Positions 7,954-16,841 are shown, numbered from the stretch's first letter. The stretch: DNA of 64,000 bases from an uncultured Bacteroidia bacterium (GCA_902790635.1 CADASN010000004.1:62001-126000), one strand, 5' to 3'. A program made the numbers and translations. The notes: generated by a model from the letters alone, not told the origin.

Positions 7954-8937
7954 ATGAACAAGAAAGCTTCAAATATCATCAAATACACCCTCACGACCCT
8001 GCTGGCTGTCGTGCTCGTCTGGTTTGCCTTCCGCGGCGTGGATTGGAAAGCCTTCTGGGCCGGCCTGCAGCAGACCCGGTGGCTCTGGGTCGTCCTCTAT
8101 TTCATCGTCGCCCTGCTGGCGCTCGTCTTTCGAGAAGAGCGCTGGTACGCGCTGATGAAGCCGCTCGATCCGGAGATCCGGCGCCTGCATGTGTGGGACT
8201 CGATCAACGTCGGCAACATCATCAACATCGTGCTCCCGGGCGCGGGCGAATTCGCCCGCTGCGGCTATGTCTCCTCCAAGCGGATGAGTTTCGACAAGGC
8301 TTTCGGCACCATCGCCTGCGAGCGCCTGTGCGACGTGATCGCCGTGGCAGTGCTGCTCGTCCTGGCCCTGAGCCTCAAGTGGGCCAGCTTCGGGCCGTTT
8401 TTCGCCGAGAACATCTGGCAGCCGATGGCCGCCCGGCTGGGCGGTCCGCTCGTCTGGCTGCTGGTCGCCGCCGCCGTGCTGCTGATCGCCGCTTTCTTCT
8501 GGGCCGTGTTCCGCTTTCGCGGACGCGTCCGCTTTTTCGAGCGCATCGCCGGTACGCTGAAAGGGCTCGCGACGGGCTTCGCAAGCGTCGCCCGGCTGGA
8601 GAACAAATGGGGCTTCGTGCTTTCCACCGTCGGCATCTGGACGATGTACGTACTGATGCTCTGGTGTACCATCAAGGCCATCCCGGACCTGGGCGCCCTG
8701 GGGATGGTGGACGCGCTCTTCCTGTCCGCCGTCGGCAACATCGCTTCCGTAATCCCCGTGCCGGGCGGGATCGGCGCCTACCACTACCTCGTGGCCCTCT
8801 CCATCCAGAGCCTCTACGGCGCGTCCTGGGAGACCGGCATCCTGGCAGCCACCCTCGGACACGAAGCGCACGCCATCCTGATCATCATCGTCGGCATCAT
8901 CTCCTACGCGCACCTCAACTTGCGGAAGAAGAAATAA
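7954..8937 (+). CDS. Lysylphosphatidylglycerol synthase TM-region (UPF0104) family membrane protein
   Basis: A 327-residue integral membrane protein with about eight helices, matching the LPG_synthase_TM domain, the flippase-like half of MprF-type proteins, without a synthase domain. Family hallmarks are the segment around NIVLPGAGEFARCGYVS (about residues 90-107), where relatives have a PGRxGE/R motif, and SVIPVPGGIGAYHYL near residue 266. Relatives are thought to move lipids or lipid-linked molecules; the substrate here is unknown. The start at 7954 is preferred because the promoter box ends 6 nt before it. Confidence 0.8.
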   Translation: MNKKASNIIKYTLTTLLAVVLVWFAFRGVDWKAFWAGLQQTRWLWVVLYFIVALLALVFREERWYALMKPLDPEIRRLHVWDSINVGNIINIVLPGAGEFARCGYVSSKRMSFDKAFGTIACERLCDVIAVAVLLVLALSLKWASFGPFFAENIWQPMAARLGGPLVWLLVAAAVLLIAAFFWAVFRFRGRVRFFERIAGTLKGLATGFASVARLENKWGFVLSTVGIWTMYVLMLWCTIKAIPDLGALGMVDALFLSAVGNIASVIPVPGGIGAYHYLVALSIQSLYGASWETGILAATLGHEAHAILIIIVGIISYAHLNLRKKK

Positions 8938-8941
8938 TCAC

Positions 8942-8949
8942 TATCTTTG
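8942..8949 (+). promoter_or_regulatory. -7 promoter box of asnA
   Basis: TATCTTTG, 25 nt upstream of the ATG at 8975, and immediately after the stop of the preceding gene. Confidence 0.65.
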
Positions 8950-8974
8950 CAGCAGTTAGTTAGTGTTACCTGAT

Positions 8975-10012
8975 ATGCAACTGATCCTCCCCGATCACTA
9001 CGTGGATCTGCTCGGCGGTGCCGAGAACACGGAAAAGGCCATCAAGGCCGTCAAGGACATGTTCCAGAACAACCTGTCAGCCCAGCTGGCCCTGCTGCGC
9101 GTGACCGCCCCGATGGTCGTGCTCTCCGGGACCGGCCTCAACGACGAACTCAACGGCGTCGAGCGCCCCGTGCATTTCCCGATCCGCGACATGGCTGAAC
9201 AGCAAGCCGAAGTGGTCCACTCCCTGGCCAAGTGGAAGCGCGTCAAGCTCGCACAGATGGGCATCCGGCCCGGTCGGGGCATCTACACGGACATGAACGC
9301 CCTGCGTCCCGACGAGGACCTGGACAACCTCCACTCCATCTACGTTGACCAGTGGGACTGGGAGAAGGTTATCCGCCGGGAGGACCGCCACCTGGGCTTC
9401 CTCAAGCAGATTGTCCGCCGCATCTACGAAGCGATCAAGGTCACGGAAAACAAACTCTTCGTCGAATTCCCGCAGATCACCCCGGAGCTCCCGGAGGAGA
9501 TCCATTTCGTGCATGCCGAGGAGCTGGTCCAGCTCTACCCCGGGCTGACGCCCAAAGAGCGGGAGCATGAGGTGGTGCGCCGCTGGGGTGCCGTGTTCAT
9601 CATCGGCATCGGCGGGGTCCTGTCCGACGGTGCGCCGCACGACGGCCGTGCCGCCGACTACGACGACTGGAGCAGCCCCAATGAAGAAGGATTCAAGGGC
9701 CTCAACGGTGACATCCTGGTCTGGAACCACATCCTCCAGCGCCCCTTCGAGTTGTCCAGCATGGGCATCCGCGTGGATGAAGCGGCGCTGCGCCGCCAGC
9801 TGGAGATCAAGGGCGAGAGCTGGAAAGAGAGCCTCCCCTTCCACAAGAGCCTGCTCGCCGGCGAACTCCCCTGCACCATCGGCGGGGGCATCGGCCAGTC
9901 CCGCCTCTGCATGTATCTGCTGCGCAAGGCCCATATCGGCGAGATCCAGAGCAGCATCTGGCCCGAAGAAATGGTCCGCCAGTGCCGCGAAGCAGGGATC
10001 AATCTGGTATAA
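8975..10012 (+). CDS. asnA: Aspartate--ammonia ligase (asparagine synthetase A)
   Basis: A 345-residue enzyme that makes asparagine from aspartate, ammonia and ATP; it is related to class II aminoacyl-tRNA synthetases. Family landmarks are the N-terminal VSAPxxV-like segment VTAPMVVLSGTGLNDELNGVE (listed only as residues 48-69), the HSLAKWKR region near residue 85, DQWDWEKVI near 125, and the C-terminal GGGIGQSRLCMYLL of the ATP site near residue 308. The ATG at 8975 is chosen over an in-frame GTG at 8963 because it gives the family N-terminus. A bidirectional hairpin terminator follows the stop. Confidence 0.95.
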   Translation: MQLILPDHYVDLLGGAENTEKAIKAVKDMFQNNLSAQLALLRVTAPMVVLSGTGLNDELNGVERPVHFPIRDMAEQQAEVVHSLAKWKRVKLAQMGIRPGRGIYTDMNALRPDEDLDNLHSIYVDQWDWEKVIRREDRHLGFLKQIVRRIYEAIKVTENKLFVEFPQITPELPEEIHFVHAEELVQLYPGLTPKEREHEVVRRWGAVFIIGIGGVLSDGAPHDGRAADYDDWSSPNEEGFKGLNGDILVWNHILQRPFELSSMGIRVDEAALRRQLEIKGESWKESLPFHKSLLAGELPCTIGGGIGQSRLCMYLLRKAHIGEIQSSIWPEEMVRQCREAGINLV

Positions 10013-10015
10013 GAC

Positions 10016-10047
10016 AAAAGAAGGCTCGCTACCGCGAGCCTTCTTTT
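10016..10047. terminator. Bidirectional terminator between asnA and tRNA-Arg
   Basis: A perfect 14-bp stem (10016-10029 with 10034-10047) closes on the loop TACC, with A- and T-rich ends in both directions. It can end asnA and the convergent tRNA transcript. Confidence 0.85.
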
Positions 10048-10048
10048 G

Positions 10049-10122
10049 TGATTCCGCCGAGACTCGAACTCGGGACCCACAGCTTAGAAGGCTGTTGCTC
10101 TATCCAACTGAGCTACGGAACC
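10049..10122 (-). tRNA. tRNA-Arg (anticodon TCT)
   Basis: The minus strand folds into a cloverleaf. The acceptor is GGTTCCG with CGGAATC plus discriminator A. The anticodon stem ACAGC/GCTGT holds the loop CTTCTAA (anticodon TCT), and the T arm is CCGAG-TTCGAGT-CTCGG. The 3' CCA is not encoded. It decodes AGA/AGG, rare codons in this GC-rich genome. Confidence 0.95.
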
Positions 10123-10207
10123 AGCAAACCTGCACTCCGCCCCCGGAAAGCCGGAAGCGGAGTGCAAAGATAATGATTATTTGCTAAAATCCGCAAAAAA
10201 CCGCTGA

Positions 10208-12064
10208 CTACAGCCGGATGGCCACGCCGCCCAGGACCGTGATGCCGGGCTCGGGGAAGCCGAGCATGGTCTCATACTTGCGGTTCAGCAGGTTCTCGCC
10301 ACGCACGAAGACGGACAGCCAGTCCGTCGCCTGGAAGGCGAGCCGGGCCTTGAGGTCGACATAGCTGCTCTTCACGGCATTCTCGCCGGTGGACAGGTAC
10401 AGGTCCTTGATGCCCATCAGGCCCAGGTTGGCGGAGAAGCGTCCCGGGGTCCAGGTGCCGGAGAAATAGGCCTTGTGGACCGGGGCTCCGGTGTAGATGG
10501 TGTCCATGTGGAGATAACTGTAGTTGGCGTTGAACTTCAGGGTCGGCGTGGCCTGGAAATCGGCGCTGAACTCCACACCCTTGTTGGCGAACGCCCCGAC
10601 GTTGCGGTTGGCACGCTTGCCGTCCACGACCGTGACCTCGATGATGTTGGAACCCTTCGTGTAGAAGAGGCTCAACTCCGCGTTGAGCCGGCCGTCCAGC
10701 GCGTGCTGGCTGAGGGTGAAATCATAGCTCCAGGCACGCTCCGGCTTGAGCTCGGCGTTGGCGACGGCATACATGTAGAGCTCACGCAGGTTGGGGGTGC
10801 GGAAGCCCTTGGATGCGGAGAACTTGAGGCTGGCGCCCGGCCAGGCGAGGACACTCACGCCGGCCTGCGGGATCCATTCCACGCCGTAGAGGCTGTGGTG
10901 CTCCATGCGGATGCCGGCGTCGAAGGTGAAGGGGCCGAGCAGCTGCTGGGCGAGCAGGTAAACCGCCTCTTCGTGCAGCTTCTTGTGGTCGGCATAGATC
11001 TCGGTGGTCGGGTTGCGGAAGGCATTGCCTCCGTAGAGCTTGAGATCGACGCCGCCGGTCAGGGTGCCTCCCTCCCAGGGACGTACTGCCTGGAAGATAT
11101 TGAAACCGCCCTGATAGTCAGTGCTGTGGAAGAGATAGGGCTGCGGCTTGCCGCCTGCGGCATAGCCGTCGTTGATGTCATGCTTACCCCAGTTGTAGTA
11201 GAGGTTGATGCCGCCGTCGGTCCGGTCGTAGTGGTTCTCCAGGGAGATCCAGGACATCATGCGCAGGATGTCGGCCGTCCCCTCGAACATCGGTTTGTCC
11301 ACGGTGCCGGGGTTCTGGGAGTAGGCTTTGACCAGGTTGACATCGCCGCTCAGGCGCCAGGCCGCTGACAAGTCGTAGGAAGCCTTGAGCATTGCGCTCG
11401 TAGAGCGATAGGCGGAATTCTCGCGGTGGCCGGCCGTCCGGTCGTGGGCGACGTTGGCAGTCAGCGAGAAGCGTCCGTTGGAGTACTGCTCGGTGGCGGA
11501 GGCGCGCCAGGTCCCGTAGGAGCCGCCCATCAACTTGACGGACACGCGATTGCCCAGGAAATTGGGCTGGCGCGTGATGATGTTGATCGCGCCGCCCATC
11601 GCGTTGGAACCATAGAGCACCGAAGCGGCGCCGCGGGTGACTTCCACCCGTTCCGCCAGGTCGGCAAGATACTCATCGGCCACGGCGTGGCCGTAAATGG
11701 ACTGGTACTGCGGATGTCCGTCGATCAGGATCAGCGTGCGGCCGCTGGCGGCACTGAAACCGCGCAGGGAGATGGCGCCGGCTGCGCCCGACGACACGCC
11801 GTAGCCGGTCACGCCGCGAGAAGTCACGAACAAGCCGGGGACCTGCTCCATCAGCGAGGGCATCAGGGCGCTCTCGTCGCTGCGCTCAATGACAGCGCGG
11901 TTTATTACGGAAATGGGCGCAGGCAGGCGGTCGCGCTCCATGGCGACGCGGGTGCCGGTCACGACGGCGCTGCGCAGGGTATCGACGATGTCCTGCTCCG
12001 GCTGGATAGCCTGGGCGAGGAGGGCGGCCGGGAGGGCCGCAAGGGTCAAGAGGATACGTTTCAT
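10208..12064 (-). CDS. TonB-dependent outer-membrane receptor
   Basis: A 618-residue receptor. MKRILLTLAALPAALLAQ is the signal peptide, followed by a plug domain (about residues 35-150, with VVTGTRV, LRGFSAASGRTLILIDG and VEVTRGAASVLYGSNAMGGAINI) and a beta-barrel ending in the aromatic-type terminus GGVAIRL. There is no N-terminal carboxypeptidase-like domain and no SusD neighbour, so it resembles the BtuB/CirA size class for small chelates such as siderophores or cobamides rather than glycans. A divergent AraC regulator lies 108 bp away with direct repeats between, suggesting ligand-dependent control. The longer open frame to 12472 runs through the araC-type gene and is not used. Confidence 0.9.
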   Translation of the reverse strand: MKRILLTLAALPAALLAQAIQPEQDIVDTLRSAVVTGTRVAMERDRLPAPISVINRAVIERSDESALMPSLMEQVPGLFVTSRGVTGYGVSSGAAGAISLRGFSAASGRTLILIDGHPQYQSIYGHAVADEYLADLAERVEVTRGAASVLYGSNAMGGAINIITRQPNFLGNRVSVKLMGGSYGTWRASATEQYSNGRFSLTANVAHDRTAGHRENSAYRSTSAMLKASYDLSAAWRLSGDVNLVKAYSQNPGTVDKPMFEGTADILRMMSWISLENHYDRTDGGINLYYNWGKHDINDGYAAGGKPQPYLFHSTDYQGGFNIFQAVRPWEGGTLTGGVDLKLYGGNAFRNPTTEIYADHKKLHEEAVYLLAQQLLGPFTFDAGIRMEHHSLYGVEWIPQAGVSVLAWPGASLKFSASKGFRTPNLRELYMYAVANAELKPERAWSYDFTLSQHALDGRLNAELSLFYTKGSNIIEVTVVDGKRANRNVGAFANKGVEFSADFQATPTLKFNANYSYLHMDTIYTGAPVHKAYFSGTWTPGRFSANLGLMGIKDLYLSTGENAVKSSYVDLKARLAFQATDWLSVFVRGENLLNRKYETMLGFPEPGITVLGGVAIRL

Positions 12065-12111
12065 CGGTTGATTGATTTCGACGGCAAAGTTGCAACAATC
12101 CTCCCGGAAGC

Positions 12112-12152
12112 ATTTGACTGAAAAGTCCAGATTATTTGACTGAAAAGTCCAG
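12112..12152. promoter_or_regulatory. Two 19-bp direct repeats with 22-bp period (probable AraC-type operator)
   Basis: The sequence ATTTGACTGAAAAGTCCAG occurs perfectly at 12112-12130 and again at 12134-12152, two helical turns apart, inside the TonB receptor/AraC divergent spacer. AraC proteins commonly bind such direct repeats. The second copy lies 8 bp upstream of the regulator's -7 box, so occupancy could repress the regulator while activating the receptor. The repeat is seen; the function is inferred. Confidence 0.7.
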
Positions 12153-12160
12153 AAGTTTCC

Positions 12161-12168
12161 TATCTTTG
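12161..12168 (+). promoter_or_regulatory. -7 promoter box of the AraC-type gene
   Basis: TATCTTTG ends only 4 nt before the ATG at 12173, so the mRNA would be leaderless or nearly so. Confidence 0.7.
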
Positions 12169-12172
12169 CGGC

Positions 12173-12997
12173 ATGGAAGGATTCAGCCGCATCAATTACT
12201 CCGGCGTGGTCTTCTCCCGGGTGGACCGGGAGGACGTCCGCGGGCCGCAGCGTCTCAAGGAACACACCCTGCTGTATATCCGCTCCGGGCGGGCGGAAGT
12301 CGTCTGTGACGACCAGCGCACGCCGCTGTCGGCGGGCGACTGCGTATTCCTCCGCAAGGACCACCGGCTGGTGCTGGAAGCGTGGGCGCCGGAGGGCGGT
12401 ACGCCTTTCCAATCCGTCGCCCTGTTCTTCTGCCGGCATTTCCTGCATGCCTACTACCGCGGCCTCTCCCACAAGGAACTGCCGCTGGACGCACAGCGCA
12501 GCCGGGAGCCCGTCCTCAAGATGCCGGCTGGACCGGAGCTGGAGAGCCTGTTCCTGTCGCTGACCCCCTACCTGGATTCGTCAGATGCCCTGCCCGAAGA
12601 GATCGCCTGGATGAAGCGGCAGGAAGGGTTGCGCTGCGTGCTTGCGGCCGACCGCGACTTCTATGCTTCGCTGTTTGACTTCGCCCAGCCCTGGAAGATC
12701 GACCTGCTGGGATTCATGGAGGAGAACTATCTCTACGACCTCTCCGTCCCGGAACTCGCACGCTACACGGGCCGCAGCCTGTCCGCGTTCAAGCGCGATT
12801 TCAAGAAAGTGAGCGCACTGACGCCCGAGAAATGGGTGCTCCGCCGCCGGCTGGAAGAGGCGCACCGGCTCCTCGCCGCAGGCGACTGCCGCGTGGCGGA
12901 TGCGATGCTGGAGTCGGGTTTCAAGGACCCGGCCTTCTTCAGCCGCGCATATAAGCGCGAATTCGGCTATTCCCCGCGGGAGACGCCAGCGGACTAG
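12173..12997 (+). CDS. AraC-family transcriptional regulator
   Basis: A 274-residue regulator. Residues 1-100 look like a cupin-type ligand domain (LLYIRSGRAEVVCDDQRTPL, AGDCVFLRKDHRLVLE). The C-terminal 100 residues contain two helix-turn-helix motifs (LSVPELARYTGRSLSAFKRDF and RVADAMLESGFKDPAFFSRA) followed by the family ending YKREFGYSPRE. It probably controls the divergent TonB receptor and itself through the 19-bp repeats. Its stop overlaps that of the convergent yitT-type gene in the tetramer CTAG. Confidence 0.9.
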   Translation: MEGFSRINYSGVVFSRVDREDVRGPQRLKEHTLLYIRSGRAEVVCDDQRTPLSAGDCVFLRKDHRLVLEAWAPEGGTPFQSVALFFCRHFLHAYYRGLSHKELPLDAQRSREPVLKMPAGPELESLFLSLTPYLDSSDALPEEIAWMKRQEGLRCVLAADRDFYASLFDFAQPWKIDLLGFMEENYLYDLSVPELARYTGRSLSAFKRDFKKVSALTPEKWVLRRRLEEAHRLLAAGDCRVADAMLESGFKDPAFFSRAYKREFGYSPRETPAD

Positions 12998-13917
12998 CGG
13001 CGGTGCCGCTTGTGTTCGGACCAGAGACCGTAAACCTCGCTGACGTTGCCGGCGGTGATAAAGGCGGGGATATTCTTCTCCCGGATGAAATTCATCAAAT
13101 CCGCGAACTCGTCCTTGGTCAGCAGGGCCTGCACCTCGACGCGCTTCTCGCCTTTGTAGCCGCCCGTCACCTCGTAGAGGGAGCAGCCGCGTACGATCTT
13201 GTTGACGATGTAGTCCCGGATGGTCTCATGGTCATCCGAGATGATACATACGCGTTTGCGCCGGCTTAAGCTCGCCATGAAGTAGTCCACGATCAGGCCG
13301 TTGATCCAGGTGCCGATGAGGCCGATGATCACGAGGCGGAACGGGTTCACGAAGAACGCCGTGCAGCAGATGATCACGCCCGCGATCGTCACCGACAGGC
13401 CGATATCGAAATGGAGGTATTTGTTGACGATTTTCGCCAGGATGTCCAGGCCGCCCGTGGAGGCATTGATCCGGAACATGATGGCCTGGGAAATGCTCAG
13501 GATCAGCACGAAGCAGATCAGGTCGAACCAGAGATCGCCCATGACGGAGGTGGCACCGGGCTCAAGCAGGTTCTCATACGGGCAGATCTTCTCCCACACA
13601 TCCATCATCGGACCGAGGATCAAGGCCGTATAGCAGGTCTTGACGCCGAATTCCTTGCCAATCAGGAAATACGCCAAGACCAGCAGGATGGCGTTGATGA
13701 CGAGCACGACGGTGGACACCTTGATGGCGATGCCGGCATTCTCGAACAGGGCACTGATGACGATGGAAAGACCGGAGATGCTGCCGACGACGATCTTGCT
13801 GGGTACGAGGAAATAGTACACGGCCGCTGCGGCGATGAACATGCCGACGGTCATAATCAGGAGCTCCTTCCAGAACTTCCACGTCCCGAGGGGAGCCAAA
13901 AGGCTTTGAAGTTTCAT
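12994..13917 (-). CDS. YitT family membrane protein (DUF161 + DUF2179)
   Basis: A 307-residue protein. Five to six membrane helices occupy residues 15-210, including the family segment ISGLSIVISAL and NASTGGLDILAKIVNKY. A C-terminal cytosolic DUF2179 domain (about residues 222-300; KRVCIISDDHETIRDYIV, ending NIPAFITAGNVSEVYG) follows. The molecular function of the family is not established. It starts 7 nt after the nfnB stop, so it is probably the third gene of the nfnA-nfnB operon. Confidence 0.85.
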   Translation of the reverse strand: MKLQSLLAPLGTWKFWKELLIMTVGMFIAAAAVYYFLVPSKIVVGSISGLSIVISALFENAGIAIKVSTVVLVINAILLVLAYFLIGKEFGVKTCYTALILGPMMDVWEKICPYENLLEPGATSVMGDLWFDLICFVLILSISQAIMFRINASTGGLDILAKIVNKYLHFDIGLSVTIAGVIICCTAFFVNPFRLVIIGLIGTWINGLIVDYFMASLSRRKRVCIISDDHETIRDYIVNKIVRGCSLYEVTGGYKGEKRVEVQALLTKDEFADLMNFIREKNIPAFITAGNVSEVYGLWSEHKRHRR

Positions 13918-13924
13918 TATGTGG

Positions 13925-15310
13925 TTATTTCTGCTTCAGGTAGGCATCGATCGCCTTGGCAGCCGTACGGCCAGCCCCCATCGCGAGAATGACTGTCGCG
14001 GCGCCCGTGACGGCGTCACCGCCTGCGAAAACACCCGGGCGCGTGGTCGCGCCGGCCTCGTCTGCCACCAGGCAGCCGCGGCGGGTCGTCTCCAGCCCCT
14101 TCGTGGTCTTGGAGATGAGCGGATTGGGCGAAGTGCCGAGAGCCATGATCACGGTCTCCGTGGGGATCTCGAACTCGGAGCCGGCAATGGGGACAGGACT
14201 GCGGCGGCCGCTCTCATCGGGCTCGCCCAGCTCCATCCGGATGCATTTCAGGGCCTTGACCCAGCCCTTCTCGTCGCCGATCACTTCCACCGGATTGGTC
14301 AGCAGGTCGAAGATGATGCCTTCTTCCTTCGCGTGGTGCACCTCCTCGCGGCGGGCCGGCAGTTCGGCCTCCGTGCGGCGGTAGACGATGTGTACTTCCG
14401 CGCCGAGGCGCAGGGCCGTGCGGGCTGCATCCATGGCGACGTTGCCGCCGCCTACGACGCAGACCTTCTTGCCGGCGTGGATCGGGGTCAGGTAGTCCTC
14501 GCGCCAGGCCTTCATCAGGTTGTTGCGGGTCAGGAACTCGTTGGCGGAGAAGACGCCGCAGAGGTTCTCGCCGGGGATGTTCATGAATTTGGGCAGGCCG
14601 GCGCCGGTGCCGATGAAGACAGCCTCGAAGCCTTCCTGGTCCATCAGGGAGTCAATGGTGATGGTGCGGCCGACGATGACGTTGGTCTCGATCTTGACGC
14701 CGAGTTCGCGGACGGCGTCAATCTCGTGGCGCAGGACTTTCTCCTTCGGGAGACGGAACTCAGGAATGCCGTACTCCAGCACGCCGCCGGCTTTGTGCAG
14801 CGCCTCGAAGATCGTCACGTCGTAGCCCCATTTCGCGAGGTCGCTCGCGCACGCCAGACCTGCAGGACCGGAACCGATGACCGCGACTTTCTTTCCTTTC
14901 TTTTCTGCCTTTTCAGCAGCCGGTTTCTCCAGCTCACGACTGTAGTCGGCGACAAAGCGCTCGAGCTTGCCGATGGCGACCGGCTCGCCCTTGACGCCGA
15001 GCACGCAACTGCCCTCGCACTGCGTCTCCTGCGGGCAGACGCGTCCGCAGACGGCAGGCAGGGAGGAGTCCTCCGCAATCACGGCGGCGGCACCGGCGAT
15101 GTTGCCGGCCACGACCTCCGCGATGAAACGCGGGATCTGCAGGCCGACCGGGCAGGCCGAGATGCAGCGGGGATTGCGGCAGTTCAGACAACGGGAGGCT
15201 TCGAGCATCGCCTCCTCCTTGTTGTAGCCATAGCACACTTCTTCGAAATTGGTCGCGCGGACCTTGGGGTCCTGCTCACGGACCGGCACACGGGGAATAC
15301 GGTTTGCCAT
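13925..15310 (-). CDS. NADPH-binding flavoprotein subunit, NfnB/GltD-type (glutamate synthase small-subunit family)
   Basis: A 461-residue Fe-S flavoprotein. The N-terminal Fer4_20 domain has two cysteine sets (CLNCRNPRCISACPVG near residue 40 and CGRVCPQETQCEGSCVLG near residue 88). FAD binding is shown by VAVIGSGPAGLACASDLA (about 145), NAD(P)H binding by VCVVGGGNVAMDAARTA (about 285), and GVFAGGDAVTGAATVILAMGAGR lies near the C-terminus. The immediately upstream partner is an NfnA-like gene with no spacer, which identifies this as the large subunit of NADH-dependent ferredoxin:NADP oxidoreductase or a related sulfide dehydrogenase, rather than a glutamate synthase subunit. No gltB is nearby. 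Confidence 0.88.
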   Translation of the reverse strand: MANRIPRVPVREQDPKVRATNFEEVCYGYNKEEAMLEASRCLNCRNPRCISACPVGLQIPRFIAEVVAGNIAGAAAVIAEDSSLPAVCGRVCPQETQCEGSCVLGVKGEPVAIGKLERFVADYSRELEKPAAEKAEKKGKKVAVIGSGPAGLACASDLAKWGYDVTIFEALHKAGGVLEYGIPEFRLPKEKVLRHEIDAVRELGVKIETNVIVGRTITIDSLMDQEGFEAVFIGTGAGLPKFMNIPGENLCGVFSANEFLTRNNLMKAWREDYLTPIHAGKKVCVVGGGNVAMDAARTALRLGAEVHIVYRRTEAELPARREEVHHAKEEGIIFDLLTNPVEVIGDEKGWVKALKCIRMELGEPDESGRRSPVPIAGSEFEIPTETVIMALGTSPNPLISKTTKGLETTRRGCLVADEAGATTRPGVFAGGDAVTGAATVILAMGAGRTAAKAIDAYLKQK

Positions 15311-16171
15311 CTATTTGCCCCTCCCTATTTTACAAACATGTTTCTCATTTGCCTCGGCCTCTTCGGCCTTGTACTGGCCCTGGCGGCGCATCGCCTCGTC
15401 GAAATCGACCAGGTAGCCGTCGAACTCGGGTCCCTCGACACACGCGAAGCGCGTCTTGCCGCCCACGCTCACGCGGCAGGCACCGCACATCCCGGTACCG
15501 TCCACCATCAGCGTATTGAGGCTCACCGTGATGGGCAGGCCCAGCTTCTTGGCGGTCAGCGTCGTGAACTTCATCATGATCATCGGACCGATCGCCACGG
15601 CCTGCGTATAGCTGCGGCCGTCCGCGACCAACTTCTCCAGCAGGGCTGTCACCATGCCGTGGAAGCCCTCGGAACCGTCGTCCGTGCAGATGAAGAGGTT
15701 GTCGCACACGGCGGCCATCTCCTCCTTGTAGATCAGCAGGTCCTTCGTCTTGGCGCCGATGATCACATCGACCGCCACGCCGCGCTCGTGCAGCCACTTC
15801 GCCTGCGGATACACGGGCGCCGTGCCCACGCCGCCGGCAATGAAAATATAACGCATCCTCCCGAGCTGCTCCGGATCCATCTCCACGAATTCGGACGGAA
15901 GGCCGAGCGGGCCGACTACGTCGGCAAATGCCTCACCGGGTTCGAAGGCAATGATGTCCGCACTCGAAGCGCCGATCTGCTGCGTGACGATGGTCACGGT
16001 CCCGCGCTTCGCGTCGAAGTCACTGATGGTTAACGGGATTCTCTCTCCTTTCTCGTCCGCGCGGACGATCAGGAACTGCCCGGGCAGCGCCGCAGCAGCA
16101 AGCCTCGGGGCTTCTACTTCCATCCGACAGATCGTCGGAGTCAGCATCTCTTTTTTCAGGATTTTGTACAT
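15311..16171 (-). CDS. FAD/NAD-binding, [2Fe-2S] subunit, NfnA/SudB-type
   Basis: A 286-residue protein of the dihydroorotate dehydrogenase electron-transfer family. It has an FAD-binding barrel with GERIPLTISDFD (about residues 42-53), an NAD-binding half with YIFIAGGVGTAPVYPQAKWL (about 107-126), and a C-terminal [2Fe-2S] site in MVDGTGMCGACRVSV followed by FACVEGPEFDG. With the next gene it would form the electron-bifurcating NfnAB complex that couples NADH, NADPH and ferredoxin; a SudAB-type sulfide dehydrogenase is the alternative. The start lies 6 nt after a -7 box. The stop codon abuts the nfnB ATG directly. Confidence 0.88.
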   Translation of the reverse strand: MYKILKKEMLTPTICRMEVEAPRLAAAALPGQFLIVRADEKGERIPLTISDFDAKRGTVTIVTQQIGASSADIIAFEPGEAFADVVGPLGLPSEFVEMDPEQLGRMRYIFIAGGVGTAPVYPQAKWLHERGVAVDVIIGAKTKDLLIYKEEMAAVCDNLFICTDDGSEGFHGMVTALLEKLVADGRSYTQAVAIGPMIMMKFTTLTAKKLGLPITVSLNTLMVDGTGMCGACRVSVGGKTRFACVEGPEFDGYLVDFDEAMRRQGQYKAEEAEANEKHVCKIGRGK

Positions 16172-16177
16172 AGCTTA

Positions 16178-16185
16178 CAAATTTA
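16178..16185 (-). promoter_or_regulatory. -7 promoter box of the nfnAB-yitT operon
   Basis: The minus strand reads TAAATTTG, 6 nt before the ATG at 16171. The spacer 16186-16337 shows no other feature. Confidence 0.65.
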
Positions 16186-16337
16186 TACAAAAAACTGATA
16201 CGCTAATACAATTTTTGGACAAAGCTACGCCACACGCTGCGCCGGATGCGCGTAAGCCTGTGGACGTTTGCCCGGGCCGTCGGGAGCCGTGCACCGGATG
16301 CGTTGGGGCGTGTGGCGAAAAACAGAGAAGCCGAAGA

Positions 16338-16391
16338 ACAAGCGAAAAGGGGCCGCAAGCTTTTTTGCTTGCAGGCCCCTTTTCGCTTGTT
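16338..16391. terminator. Long hairpin terminator after the small beta-barrel gene
   Basis: The arms 16338-16360 and 16367-16391 pair almost perfectly (AACAAGCGAAAAGGGGCC with GGCCCCTTTTCGCTTGTT, then GCAAGC with GCTTGC) around TTTTTT. It ends the minus-strand rnf/beta-barrel transcript. Confidence 0.8.
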
Positions 16392-16403
16392 CCGGCAATC
16401 GGG

Positions 16404-16841
16404 CTAGAAACGGTAGCGGAGGCCGAGGGCAAACCCGGACCAGCCGAAGCCGCCATACTGGAAATAGTAGGTCGGACGCCAGTCGAGGGAAATGTTCATC
16501 GGGATGGACGGAATCTCGAATTCCACGCCGATCTGTCCGGCGATACCGGCATTGAAGCCGCTCTGCTCAGCATAGTTGTAGAAACCAAGCTGCACACCGG
16601 GGCCAGCATAGAAGTTGCAGATGCCGGCGGAGCCGAGGATGAAGTCATAAATACCGGTCACATAGAAACCGTGAGCGCCGCCCAGGAAACCGAGATCAGC
16701 CTCCAGGAAGCCGACGCCACCGCCATGCTGATAGGAAAGTTCCCCGCCGTAACCGGCACGGATACCGAGAGCCCGCGGCTGGGCGGAAGCGACAGCGGCG
16801 AAAGCGAGCACGCTGACAAGGATAACGATAAACTTCTTCAT
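16404..16841 (-). CDS. Small outer-membrane beta-barrel protein
   Basis: A 145-residue protein with signal peptide MKKFIVILVSVLAFAAVASA followed by alternating hydrophobic/aromatic strands and a C-terminal phenylalanine (FALGLRYRF), as expected for an eight-stranded barrel. No enzymatic motif is seen. It begins 17 nt after the rnfA stop and is followed by a strong terminator, so it may be transcribed with the Rnf operon or from its own weak promoter. Its function is unknown. Confidence 0.8.
   Translation of the reverse strand: MKKFIVILVSVLAFAAVASAQPRALGIRAGYGGELSYQHGGGVGFLEADLGFLGGAHGFYVTGIYDFILGSAGICNFYAGPGVQLGFYNYAEQSGFNAGIAGQIGVEFEIPSIPMNISLDWRPTYYFQYGGFGWSGFALGLRYRF

Noticed and set aside
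13925-15310. Annotation as glutamate synthase small subunit
   Set aside because: The family is shared, but the adjacent NfnA-type gene and the absence of a large glutamate synthase subunit favour an NfnB-type role.
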